This document shows positions 8,956 to 18,300 of a stretch of DNA of 64,000 nucleotides, one piece after another (within the stretch, counting starts at the first letter, position 1; each line of letters begins with the position of its first letter). The stretch lies in the NCBI RefSeq assembly GCF_022354825.1, contig NZ_CP031168.1, forward strand, positions 5,209,501 to 5,273,500, read 5' to 3'. Source of the stretch: Paenibacillus sp. H1-7 (GTDB lineage Bacteria > Bacillota > Bacilli > Paenibacillales > NBRC-103111). The translations under genes and the position numbers were made by a program. The notes beneath the pieces are model-generated. The model saw only the letters and a list, made by a program, of their open reading frames with translations, ran no database searches and was not told the origin of the DNA.

Positions 8956-10386
8956 ATGCTGCAAACGAATGCCTTGCCCCGCATCAGGCCCGAAGAAGCC
9001 GGTGTATCTCCATCCGCGATTTCATCCTTCTTGAAGGAAGCTCAATCCAGTAACATAGGACTGCACAGCTTCCTGCTGCTTCGTCATGGCCATGTGGCTG
9101 CTGAAGCGTGCTGGGCACCTTACAATCCGGATTATCCGCGTATGATGTTCTCGTTAAGCAAAAGCTTTACTTCGACGGCCGTCGGATTTGCGGTGGCGGA
9201 AGGCCTGTTGTCGGTAGACGATCCCGTTATCTCCTTTTTTCCGGATAAGCATCCAATTGATGACGAACATTTGAAAGCTATGCGCGTACGGCATTTGCTC
9301 ACCATGTCGACAGGGCATGCCAAAGATACGACGGGACAATTACATAAGCATCCTGACAAAGACTGGGTACAGGCATTCTTGGAATTACCGGTTGAGCATA
9401 AGCCGGGTACGCACTTCGTGTATAACAGCGGCGCCACCTATATGCTGTCGGCGATCGTTCAAACAATTACTGGGCAAACACTTGTGGATTACTTGCAGCC
9501 AAGATTGTTCGAGCCTTTAGGCATTCAAGGCGCCAAATGGGATTCTTGCCCCCGTAACATCAACACCGGAGGATGGGGCTTGAAAATAAAACCCGCCGAT
9601 ATTGCCCTCTTCGGCCAAATGTATCTTCAAAAAGGCATGTGGAACGGAACCCAGGTGGTGCCTGAAGCATGGGTGGACGAAGCCACCTCCTTCCAGGTAT
9701 CTAATGGAGAGGACCCGGGCAGCGATTGGAAGCAAGGTTACGGCTACCAATTTTGGCGGTGCCGTCATGGAGCCTATAGAGGAGACGGCGCATTCGGTCA
9801 GTTCTGCCTTGTGATGCCGGAACAAGATACCGTTATTGCAATCACATCCGGGGTCAAAAACATGCAGTCCGTGCTGAACCTGGTCTGGGAGCATTTACTG
9901 CCAGGAATATCGGAACAGCCGCTTCCGTTAGATGAAGTACAGTACGATGAGCTGCAGGATGCTATAGCCTCACTCGGGTATGCGCCGCTTGCTGCTGAAT
10001 TCACTTCCTCCGAAGCTGAAAGCATCACCGGCAACCGGTATATTATGGAGGATAATGAACTGAAGCTGCAATCGGCCTCCTTCCGGTTTGAAGAAGCTGT
10101 ATGTACGTTCGATTTTCAATTGGAGCCACTTGGGAACGGCCAAATTCAATGTGGAATCGGCTCTTGGATCGAGAGTACAACGATACCGATTGGAGGAATG
10201 TCGGGAGTTGCCGCCAGCGGGAAGTGGAGTGACGATTCAACCTTTGTTATGGAATGGCGGTTTGTGGAGACTCCGTTCTACTATACTTTAACATGCCGAT
10301 TCGAAGAAAACAGTGTGAAAATGGAGATCATCAGCCATATCGGCGGCTCCAACGAGCCTCTGCATCTTATCGGACAGTCGGAATAA
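8956..10386 (+). CDS. Beta-lactamase-fold serine hydrolase
   Basis: A 476-residue class C beta-lactamase/esterase-fold protein. The catalytic S66-x-x-K69 is in FSLSKSFTSTAVG, and the second-motif tyrosine Y156 is in HFVYNSGATYML. The catalytic domain spans about residues 8-325. A C-terminal domain of about 140 residues is beta-rich. No signal peptide is apparent, so it is probably cytoplasmic and acts as an esterase or amidase rather than a true beta-lactamase (inference). It is monocistronic, preceded by an inverted repeat with a cre-like box, which suggests catabolite control, and followed by a terminator. The ribosome site is AAAGGAG, 9 bases before ATG. Confidence 0.9.
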   Translation: MLQTNALPRIRPEEAGVSPSAISSFLKEAQSSNIGLHSFLLLRHGHVAAEACWAPYNPDYPRMMFSLSKSFTSTAVGFAVAEGLLSVDDPVISFFPDKHPIDDEHLKAMRVRHLLTMSTGHAKDTTGQLHKHPDKDWVQAFLELPVEHKPGTHFVYNSGATYMLSAIVQTITGQTLVDYLQPRLFEPLGIQGAKWDSCPRNINTGGWGLKIKPADIALFGQMYLQKGMWNGTQVVPEAWVDEATSFQVSNGEDPGSDWKQGYGYQFWRCRHGAYRGDGAFGQFCLVMPEQDTVIAITSGVKNMQSVLNLVWEHLLPGISEQPLPLDEVQYDELQDAIASLGYAPLAAEFTSSEAESITGNRYIMEDNELKLQSASFRFEEAVCTFDFQLEPLGNGQIQCGIGSWIESTTIPIGGMSGVAASGKWSDDSTFVMEWRFVETPFYYTLTCRFEENSVKMEIISHIGGSNEPLHLIGQSE

Positions 10387-10402
10387 TAGACTCGGAAAAT
10401 GA

Positions 10403-10436
10403 AAGGCCATCCTTAACCGGGATGGCCTTCCTGTTT
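10403..10436 (+). terminator. Intrinsic terminator of serine hydrolase gene
   Basis: Stem AAGGCCATCC (10403-10412) pairs with GGATGGCCTT (10420-10429), followed by CCTGTTTT. It starts 16 bases after the stop codon. Confidence 0.8.
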
Positions 10437-10503
10437 TAGTTCGATGGACCAATAACCGCTCTCTTTTATTGAAGAAGCGAAACAGCCTGTAGTTCCAGAG
10501 CTT

Positions 10504-12135
10504 TTACAATAACATCTGCTGATTATCCAGTAATTTTTTATCCTCATTATAAACTACGCTTTGATTCCTGCCATTCCTTTTCGCTTCATATAAAGCTTGA
10601 TCAGCAAAACTCAGCAGTTCGGCTGGTTCGTTCGTTTGAGTGGGATAGTGGGCCAGCCCTATAGATAAGGTGCAAGTCCTGCCGATCGGATTCTCGTCTG
10701 TCTCAAATGCACAGCGAATGCGTTCAGATGTTGCGTAAGCTTCAGATAACGGCGTTCTTTTAAGCAGTACAACAAACTCTTCTCCGCCATACCGGCAGCA
10801 TACGTCTTCATCAAGCACATTCCTCTGCAAAAGCCTTGCAAGATGATTCAACATCACATCCCCGGTTGGATGACCGTATGTATCGTTAATTGTCTTAAAT
10901 CGATCGATGTCCATAATCAGGAGCGTGTACTCTTCGGTCTCAAGCATCCACTGATTCATTATTTTTTCCATGCCTCTACGGTTCACTAAACCTGTCAGCG
11001 GATCGATCATGGCTTCGCGGGACAATTGATCGGTGTGTTCTTCAATATGCTTTAGAAAACGGCCTATCGTCTTGGCCAATAAATCGGCCTCTCGATTCCA
11101 GTAGCTGCTGACTTCTGCGTCACGGCTTTGTCCTTGTTCATAATGGCTGATTAATCGTGCCAGGGCAACGAAAGGTTGTGCCAACCGTCGTGAGAGCCAT
11201 ATTGCAATGATTAAAAGCAAAAGAATAGCTGGAACAAAGTAGACAAGAATCCCTTGGATAAATTGATGCAGAAGATTATCGACCGCTTGGCCGGGTGACA
11301 CGACAACAATTCCCCAGCCCGTCGAAGGGACTATGGAATAGCCGGCAAGCTGAACAATTCCGCGCGAATTCACCACCTGCCGTTTTCCGCTGTGTCCCTG
11401 TGTCAACTCATTAACGACGGGATTTTCTATTACATTCTCCCCGACCCGCTTAATATCAGGATGATATAGCAGATGCCCCTCCGAGCTAACCACATAGTAG
11501 TACGAGCCATTCTCATCTATCGAAGTGCTGCCGAATACTTGGCTGATCACATTAGGCTCTTGAAGATAGATCGTCCCTACGATGTAACCAAGGTATGTGC
11601 CCTGCTTGTCAAATATCGGTTCGCTCATCGAAACGATCATTCTTTTTGTAGTAGGTGTTAAGTATGGCTTGGATAAGTACGGCGCTTTCAGCCTCAATGT
11701 TTCCTTGGCTACCTCGGAAGCAACCACGGTTCCTTCCAACCCGCTTAGTGACGCCGGCGACGCAGCATGGATTTGTCCTGTTTCCTTCACAATGGCGATG
11801 GAATTGAAGAAGTGACTGCTTTTTCGCAACAGCTCCAGCTTCCCATAAGCTTCTTGCGATGTCATATCCGGATAGTTGTGTAAAATCTCTACAGAATATT
11901 TTAAACTTTCTCTCATGGATGTAAATAACCTGTCCATAGACAGACTCATTTTTTTGGAATTCGACGAATTTAAGGAAAGCGCAGTATCTATCAGAGATTG
12001 TTTCTTAAAATGGAAGGATAGAATAAGAAGAATCGTAGCCGTAATGAAGATAGTTAGACAGACAAGACCTATTACAAGCATTGTTACACTAACTTTTTGT
12101 TTCGGTTTGAGCTGAATGTCATGAAAGATTACCAT
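10504..12135 (-). CDS. Membrane diguanylate cyclase with dCache-type sensor
   Basis: A 543-residue protein predicted to make cyclic di-GMP from two GTP. A first transmembrane helix (about 18-42) is followed by an extracellular double-Cache-like sensor (about 45-285). A second helix lies at about 295-317, then a HAMP-like linker and a C-terminal GGDEF domain (about 375-525). The active-site motif is RYGGEEFVVLL, an intact GGEEF. Upstream, DIDRFKTINDTYGHPTGD gives the metal and substrate residues. A degenerate I-site cannot be judged by eye. There is no EAL domain. The gene stands alone. The ribosome site GAGGGG precedes ATG. Confidence 0.95.
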   Translation of the reverse strand: MVIFHDIQLKPKQKVSVTMLVIGLVCLTIFITATILLILSFHFKKQSLIDTALSLNSSNSKKMSLSMDRLFTSMRESLKYSVEILHNYPDMTSQEAYGKLELLRKSSHFFNSIAIVKETGQIHAASPASLSGLEGTVVASEVAKETLRLKAPYLSKPYLTPTTKRMIVSMSEPIFDKQGTYLGYIVGTIYLQEPNVISQVFGSTSIDENGSYYYVVSSEGHLLYHPDIKRVGENVIENPVVNELTQGHSGKRQVVNSRGIVQLAGYSIVPSTGWGIVVVSPGQAVDNLLHQFIQGILVYFVPAILLLLIIAIWLSRRLAQPFVALARLISHYEQGQSRDAEVSSYWNREADLLAKTIGRFLKHIEEHTDQLSREAMIDPLTGLVNRRGMEKIMNQWMLETEEYTLLIMDIDRFKTINDTYGHPTGDVMLNHLARLLQRNVLDEDVCCRYGGEEFVVLLKRTPLSEAYATSERIRCAFETDENPIGRTCTLSIGLAHYPTQTNEPAELLSFADQALYEAKRNGRNQSVVYNEDKKLLDNQQMLL

Positions 12136-12281
12136 CTACCCCTCACCTGTAGTTATGTTTAGCAGAAAGACGACTAATCCATATTATACTACAAAAGAGC
12201 ATTAGGTATATGTGCCTATTTATCGACATAAAATAGTTCTTTCGACTTATTAATATGAGATATTATTTCAATCTCTGGTGC

Positions 12282-12386
12282 AGCCAACCGCTAACCACTG
12301 GTAGCTCAATCGATTATTGCTTCTAATCGGGTCGTAGAGCTCCGTCTGGATCCATGTAAAAGAAAACCAGTGATCCACGGTTGGCT
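12282..12386 (-). repeat. Nested 105-base palindrome / candidate structured RNA
   Basis: Four stems pair in order over 105 bases: AGCCAACCG with CGGTTGGCT (12282-12290 / 12378-12386), CACTGGT with ACCAGTG (12296-12302 / 12366-12372), then AGCTC/GAGCT and CGATTA/TAATCG towards the centre. It lies 30 bases beyond the stop of the ParB-like gene and about 147 bases before the cyclase start on the minus strand. No T-run follows, so it is not a simple terminator. It may be a palindromic repeat element or a small RNA. The remainder of 12136-12415 shows nothing else. Confidence 0.5.
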
Positions 12387-12415
12387 CTCTTGATTACCAT
12401 CACAGAAGAAACGGG

Positions 12416-12904
12416 TTACTTTTTAAGAAGCTCATCCACCTTCGCTTTCATGGCTCGTATCGTCGTTTTCTTATATTGAATGCCGAGGCGGAGCACCTTA
12501 AGCTGCTCCCGGCGGGTTAGCTTTTTCATTCGAGGGTCCTGTTGTAAGAATGAACGAATAATAGACCAGCTATTACCTGCGATCTGATCCGTATTAATGT
12601 AAGGAAGCTCGTAGGGCATCTTGCGTTTTCGGATACGGTTCATGAGCAGGGTCAAGGCTGAAGAAAGTTTGCCTTCATCGACCAGACAAGGCACCACACT
12701 CTTTTTCGCATACCTCCTGTAGTGCTCGTAATAATTGATTCCGTTTACAATGACATATCCGCCGGCTTTTCGGTTTTTCCTCACGATCAACAGCTGCATG
12801 CAATCCTGTGCGACTTTACGAAGCTCCTTGCTTCGTCTAGTTGTTTTGACGTACAATTCAGGCTTTATTTTGTCTAGAGGTATATATTGCACCGTATATC
12901 TCAT
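12416..12904 (-). CDS. ParB-like N-terminal-domain protein
   Basis: A 162-residue protein. It opens with VQYIPLDKIKPELY, the start pattern of ParB/Srx-fold nuclease-like domains. A VIVNGINYYEHYRRY segment follows where ParB proteins have the G-x-RR box, here without a clear GERR motif. The C-terminal half is rich in Lys/Arg and helical. The canonical ParB helix-turn-helix is not recognisable, so chromosome partition is unlikely, and function is unknown. It is monocistronic with the ribosome site AAGGGGTG before ATG. It lies next to a decayed region and palindromes, which may mean acquisition by transfer (inference). Confidence 0.55.
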   Translation of the reverse strand: MRYTVQYIPLDKIKPELYVKTTRRSKELRKVAQDCMQLLIVRKNRKAGGYVIVNGINYYEHYRRYAKKSVVPCLVDEGKLSSALTLLMNRIRKRKMPYELPYINTDQIAGNSWSIIRSFLQQDPRMKKLTRREQLKVLRLGIQYKKTTIRAMKAKVDELLKK

Positions 12905-12981
12905 CCGGCAGCACCCCTTGATATATCGTTAGTGTAGTGTATGTCGTCCCGAATCAAACGTACCTGATTGCTGCAGCGCCT

Positions 12982-13033
12982 AGGTTACATGACAAAGCTC
13001 CCCTTACCGAAGCAGGTTCTTATCCTGTAACCT
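12982..13033. repeat. Inverted repeat upstream of ParB-like gene
   Basis: AGGTTACA (12982-12989) and TGTAACCT (13026-13033) are a perfect 8-bp inverted repeat, extendable with mismatches outwards (GCGCCT / GTCTAGCG). It lies between the ParB-like gene and a binding-protein remnant. Its role is unknown. Confidence 0.35.
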
Positions 13034-13089
13034 GTCTAGCGTAAAAGGAGCCGCTCTCGCTCTAGATCACACATGGTTTATTTACTTAT

Positions 13090-13578
13090 CTACTTTCCAT
13101 TGTACGTTCTCTTATATGCGGTATTGTACATGGAAATAATCTCGTCTAGGCCCAGTTTCTTTGCTTGGTCCGTGAACTGTTTAATCGTATCGTCATTAAT
13201 AGGAGTTTTGCCGACGACGAATTCCGCCATTTTTTGTTCCATATATTTGTTCAGATTGGTGAGCTTCGATTTTTCCAGCTCCTGCTCCTCTTTCGTCTTA
13301 ACATAAGATCTCGGCGAAGGCAGGATAATCGGTTCATATGCTGCATTGATTTTTTTCGTCTTCTCGTCCAATGCGCTTTCCCATGCTAATCTTGCGATGG
13401 CAAAATCCGAGCCTATCCCCGGATACCACACGCCATAATCGCGGCGCAGCGTCCAAATCATACTGCTTGTTGCCGCTTGCGGTACGCGCCTTACCGATTA
13501 ATGCATCAATGTCCGCCTTCCAGAAGAAAGTGACGAACGACTTGTTCGAGATGAGCCGCTCATCGAATTGTGTTTATT
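13090..13578 (-). pseudogene. Remnant of a sugar-binding lipoprotein gene (C-terminal part, frameshifted)
   Basis: Two overlapping minus-strand frames encode contiguous parts of a YtcQ-type binding protein. The first (about 13450-13578) reads FDERLISNKSFVTFFWKADI and so on. The second (13090-13461) continues LRRDYGVWYPGIGSD and ends in KKLGLDEIISMYNTAYKR, the usual C-terminus of this family. The frame changes near 13450, and the first 350 or so residues with the signal peptide are missing. It is therefore a decayed fragment, not a functional gene. Confidence 0.75.
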
Positions 13579-13647
13579 TTCCCCCTATTTGAAAAAGCCA
13601 ATCCCCGTAAATAATCTGATGTACAGGGATTCTCCTGAAAAAGTTTA

Positions 13648-13899
13648 TTATTTATGTGCCGCTGGCTGATAATCTCCAGGTACCATCCCCGTTGATATTG
13701 CCATTCGATTCCAGGTGTTGATCGCATTAATCGCCATTATCAAATTGACAGATTGGCCCTCGTCAAAGTGTTTGCGGACATGCTCATACAATTCCTGAGG
13801 CACGCCGGCATTCGAGATTTGGGTCACAGCTTCTGTTAATGCTAGTGCGGCCCTCTCTTCTTCCCCATTCCAATAGTAGCGATTCTTATGTGGCGAAAA
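13648..13899 (-). pseudogene. C-terminal fragment of carboxymuconolactone decarboxylase-family (AhpD-like) gene
   Basis: The minus-strand frame ending at TAA 13648-13650 encodes ERAALALTEAVTQISNAGVP, then EHVRKHFDEG and INTWNRMAISTGMVPGDYQP. This is the C-terminal half of the CMD/AhpD-like family. The catalytic Cys-x-x-Cys half is missing. The coding sequence stops abruptly at the terminator hairpin of the next gene (13904-13942), so the 5' part was deleted. No start codon or ribosome site is present. Confidence 0.75.
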
Positions 13900-13903
13900 A
13901 TAA

Positions 13904-13942
13904 AAAACGGTAAGAAACCTGTAATAGATTTCTTGCCGTTTT
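13904..13942 (-). terminator. Intrinsic terminator of binding-protein gene
   Basis: A 14-bp stem, AAAACGGTAAGAAA (13904-13917) with TTTCTTGCCGTTTT (13929-13942), contains one G-U pair. T-rich sequence follows on the minus strand. It lies 39 bases beyond the stop codon of the gene ending at 13981. Confidence 0.85.
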
Positions 13943-13980
13943 GTGCGCCTTCGTATTGTTCTAATCCAAATGAGTTAACG

Positions 13981-15288
13981 TTATTTTCTAAGCTCCGCCT
14001 CGATCACTTTATTGGCCGCATCTTCCGCTTGGCGCAATACCGTGTTCGTATCCGAATTCCCCATAATGTAATTAGGAATAGCATCCGTTAGCGGCTTCTC
14101 CCCGATCGAATCGAATTTTCCTTTCTTCGGCACTACCGGGAACTTGTTATAAAACAAGGCATTCCAGTTCAGTTTCTTCGAATAATCTCCTCCCATTGAC
14201 TTGCGGATCGTTTCATCCTTGAGCGGCGAGATGTACCCCAGCTTGGCGCGCGCTGTCTGATATTCCTCGGAGACCAAATATTTAATGATTTCCATGGCCG
14301 CCTCTTTATGCTTCGATGAGGAGGATAGGTTTACATACGTTGGATACGGCTGGAAACTAACCCCGGGCAGCTCCTTGAACGTCGGAGCGGACACCATATC
14401 GAAGTTCACACCAGGAGCCGAGCCGTCCGAGACCATGTCTGAGAAATAAACGTACATCGCCAAATTTTTCTTTTTCAAGAAGTCATCCTTGGCCGGCACC
14501 TTATTGTTGTTGCCTTTCATGTATTCTATGAACAGAGGGTCCGTAGACTCACCTTTAAAAATCGTGTCCATCACGATCTTCCACTTCTCATTGGCATAAG
14601 TCGACTTGTTGGAATCTGCATCAACATAAGGCACGGAGAACGGATTCAGCTTCAGCACATGCCCGGTGGAAGCCGCCAAACCGATATACGTTACACCGTC
14701 CTCCGTCCGTGTCAGCTTCTTGCCAAGCTCGATCGTTTCGTCCCAAGTCATGCCGTCCTTCGGGTAAGCGATTCCGAATTTATCGAAGATATCCTTATTA
14801 TAAAAGGTGACGAGGCCCATCATACTGATCGGAAGTCCGTACATCCCGCCATTCGCAAGTGATTTCATGGCATCGATGGAAACCGGCTCGAATTTGCTCA
14901 AATCGATATTGTTCTTTTTGATAAGCTCGGAAATATCGGACTGCAGTCCAGGGACAATCAATCCGTCTATGACACCGGTTTGCGCTTCGAATATCAGATC
15001 TATAGCGGTACCGGCGGTAACGAGCTCCTGGATCGACGAACCGGCAGTCTTTTGAATATAGTTGAATTTCCAATTAGGGAACTTCTTTTGCAGATAGCTT
15101 GTAATACCCGCGTTAAAGCTGTCGGAAGCGGTACCGGCACTGGAAGTCATCGTAATCTCGAGCGGTGCGTTAAAATCGACGGCGTTAGCTGGCTCCGCCG
15201 CCTTGTTATTCCCCTGCGTCCCGCTGCAGCCTGCCGCAACGAAGGTGCACATTGCCAAACTAATTGCACTACACAAACTTTTTTTCAT
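13981..15288 (-). CDS. Orphan extracellular solute-binding lipoprotein
   Basis: A family 1 binding protein of 435 residues from the chosen start. The lipobox is VAAGC with Cys21. The segment NKDIFDKFGIAYPKDGMTWD is shared almost word for word with the protein at 54471-55814, so the two are paralogues. No permease genes are adjacent. It lies downstream of the pectate lyase fusion on the same strand and may bind pectin fragments for a transporter encoded elsewhere, or feed a sensor (inference). ATG 15288 is preferred over an in-frame ATG at 15315 because it directly starts the signal peptide and has GTGGGGA upstream. The earlier ATG lacks a ribosome site. Confidence 0.9.
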   Translation of the reverse strand: MKKSLCSAISLAMCTFVAAGCSGTQGNNKAAEPANAVDFNAPLEITMTSSAGTASDSFNAGITSYLQKKFPNWKFNYIQKTAGSSIQELVTAGTAIDLIFEAQTGVIDGLIVPGLQSDISELIKKNNIDLSKFEPVSIDAMKSLANGGMYGLPISMMGLVTFYNKDIFDKFGIAYPKDGMTWDETIELGKKLTRTEDGVTYIGLAASTGHVLKLNPFSVPYVDADSNKSTYANEKWKIVMDTIFKGESTDPLFIEYMKGNNNKVPAKDDFLKKKNLAMYVYFSDMVSDGSAPGVNFDMVSAPTFKELPGVSFQPYPTYVNLSSSSKHKEAAMEIIKYLVSEEYQTARAKLGYISPLKDETIRKSMGGDYSKKLNWNALFYNKFPVVPKKGKFDSIGEKPLTDAIPNYIMGNSDTNTVLRQAEDAANKVIEAELRK

Positions 15289-15319
15289 TGGAATCCCCAC
15301 TCTCTCTTTATTCATTCAA

Positions 15320-15350
15320 TAGAAGGGGGCCGCTAGGCGGCCCTTAAGGT
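15320..15350 (-). terminator. GC-rich hairpin after pectate lyase gene
   Basis: GGGCCGC pairs with GCGGCCC across a short loop just beyond the stop codon of the lyase gene. The T-run on the minus strand is weak, so it may only partly terminate and allow read-through into the binding-protein gene. Confidence 0.45.
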
Positions 15351-15352
15351 TG

Positions 15353-18300
15353 TTACGGATTGCCTGAATCGTGAGGAACGGTCACTGTTTCAGAAACCGT
15401 ATTGATGTTGCCGGCTTGATCGGCAGCGGTGTAGGTTATGGTATACACGCGACCGGAGCCTTTACCTTCTCTTTCTGCACGAAGCATAAAAGTAGTGTCA
15501 TACGTACCGTATGAGGCTTCTTGAATATCAGGTTGTTGGTCTTTTCCGGCGTCGTTATCGTTCTCATTACTGGTGATTGAAGTTAGGACGACCGAGTCCA
15601 GATGGGATAGTGCGTCTTCTGCATAAACGGATGCGGTGACGGTTACCATTTTATGATTCGCAGGCCATAGCACCTTTTTATCCAAAGTTACCTTAAGGCT
15701 TGGCGCTGTTTTGTCGATTCGGACGGCAGCCGTACGCTTCGCCTCTACATTGCCCGCTTTATCGACACTCCAGTAAGTGAGCGTATGCACGCCTTCTGTC
15801 GTAACGGTTACGGAGCTTCCTTCTTGTTGGGCACCTCCGTCGATGCTGTAGTAGGTTGAGGCAATTCCGCTACCCGAATCACTTGCTGTCAGCGTTACCG
15901 TCACATCCTTGTTGCTCCAATTCTCCGGTGCATCGTCTTTCGTGGTTGGCGCTGTAATATCCATATGATTTCGGCTTGCAATCAGGGTTGGATCCCATCC
16001 GTCCGAACCGGCCATCATCAGCTGAACGGTATACTCGTTCGCTTCCTCCGGCTTCAGTTGTTTGGACCAAGGAGCCCTGCCCTTCGGCTCGGCACTTGAA
16101 CCGGTATTGTTGTACTCGTAATATCGGGCCGTTGCTTCGTTCTCGACTCTGCCCCAGTTATTCCATCCGGCAGGATGTACAATATCACCCAAATCCGTGT
16201 TCATAAAGACAGTGTGCGCGAACGGTCTCCAAGGTCGGCCCAAGTACATGTTGTTCACTCCGGGCTCGGCTGTAAACTTGCTGTTGATGAACAAATACCC
16301 GTATTTCTGGTTCTCCGGTGTACTCGCTGCCGTAACATAACCGCCGGAGCGTACATTGTGAATCGTACTGTTTTTGAAGACAGCGATCGACGGCCCGTAA
16401 ATGAAGTCAACAGCACCTTCAATATAGCTGTCCGTTACATAGAGCCGTTTGCCGGTAGCATTCGTGAACAATGTATCTTGAAAGCCGATCAGCCTCACGT
16501 TGTTCAGATAAGCACGGTCACCTCTAAGGTCAAGCGCAACAGCCACACCGGCCGTGCCAGCACCGTTAGCGAACGTAATATTCTCCGCTATAAAATCATT
16601 CGATTCAACGGCGGTCGCTCTCTCGTTAAATCCTGTCCCGGTTATCCCTGTATAAGTGATAACCGTGTTTTCTTTGTCTTCTCCAATGAAGCTGACGGCA
16701 TGCTTGGTAGCAGGAATCGTTACTTGCTCCTCGTAAGTACCGCTGCGAATATAGATGACGGTTCTGGCTGTGTTCCCCGCCGGTATCGAATCAACGGCAT
16801 CCTGAACCTTCGTAAACGCCCCGCCCCCGTTTTTGTCAACAACAATAACAGCTGCCGGTACCGCTTCTTGCGGAAAGGAAGCAATGCCTTCCGTCTTGTC
16901 GTTGACAGAGCTGATAGCGTAGTAATACGTTGTACCGTTTGTGACCGCCGTATCTCTGAACGCGAGTTCATTAACAGCAGCAATGGTCGTAAAGGGACCG
17001 TTCATTGAGAGTGCCCGTTTTACATGATAGAAACTGGCTCCGGGGACGGCTGTCCATTCGATATTTACCATTTGACTGCCTGCCAATAGACGAATATCGG
17101 ACGGTGCTTTCAAAGTGTTGGCTGGAACCGGAATGACACGTATCGAATCAGAGTTCGCACTAGCTGTGGTACCGTTCGCTGCGGACACCACATAATAATA
17201 AGCGGTACCGTTGGCCAAAGCTTTATCTTCAAACTGAGTGCCGGATAGGTTCTCGGCAATGACGGTATAAGGGCCGCCGTTAACGGTGCTTCGTTTCACT
17301 GCATAAGTCGCTGCCCCTTCGGAGGCATTCCATGAAATTGTACTTCGGGTGTCTCCGGCAATCGCGGTCAATCCCTTGGGCGACTGCAGAGGTGCAACCG
17401 GACGTACCGATTGGACGGCCGAGTTCTCGCTCTCGCCGGCAACGTTGGTTGCAGATACAACGTAATAGTACATTTTCCCGTTATCTAGGCCAGTATCGCG
17501 GAAAAACGGATCCATAACATTATTTTTCACCACTTGAAACGGCCCTTCTGCATTATCACTTCGCTTGATTGAATACGCAGCGGCATTTTGAACGGGCTGC
17601 CAGGAAAGATCGGCTTGCGTATTTCTTGCATCCGTCTTCAGTGCAGCCGGAGCTTCAGGCTTAATCGCGGATTCCGAAGGCGTTACGGTAACTTCATTGG
17701 AGTTGCCGCTATCCCCTGATTCTCCATGTGCTATTACCACATAATAGTACGTGGTGTTATTCGACACTGTAGAATCCGTAAAGGTAGTTGCCGTAACATT
17801 CGGTCCGACGATTTCGTACGGACCACCTTTTGTTGTACTTCTTTTCACGGAGTAGGAAAGTGCGCCGTTAGTAAGCGTCCAATCCAATTGAACCTTGCCA
17901 TTGCCCGGTATCGCAGCTAAGCCTTGGGGAGAAGCAACCGGCTCGACATAAATTTTGAAATTATCAAAGTACATGGTCCCTTTTCCGGTTCCCGGAGTTC
18001 TTCCGATAATGCTACTGCCCAATCCCAGAGTTCTCATATCGTCTTTCAAATCGATATCCTTAGCTGCAAGCACGTTATCAATATAAATATCCATCTTGTT
18101 CGCTGCTACATTGGCTACAATTTTGATATTGTACCAGCGGTTGTTAGCCAGCTCCATGAGCTTCACGTCTTGACTGTTTTTATTCTTATACGTCAGCATG
18201 TACTTATCTTCCGGAACCGGTAAGACCGGCTTCCGAAGCTCGATGGAGATCGGAGTCTTCGTTGCTTTCTCGTCCTTAACCTGAAGCACAATGGATGTAC

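Noticed and set aside
12416..12904. Plasmid or chromosome partition protein ParB
   Set aside because: Only the N-terminal pattern fits. There is no clear GERR box, no helix-turn-helix and no parA neighbour.
16175..17008. A 277-codon plus-strand frame inside the pectate lyase gene
   Set aside because: It is antisense to the CE8 and FN3 part of a well-supported gene, with no protein family resemblance.
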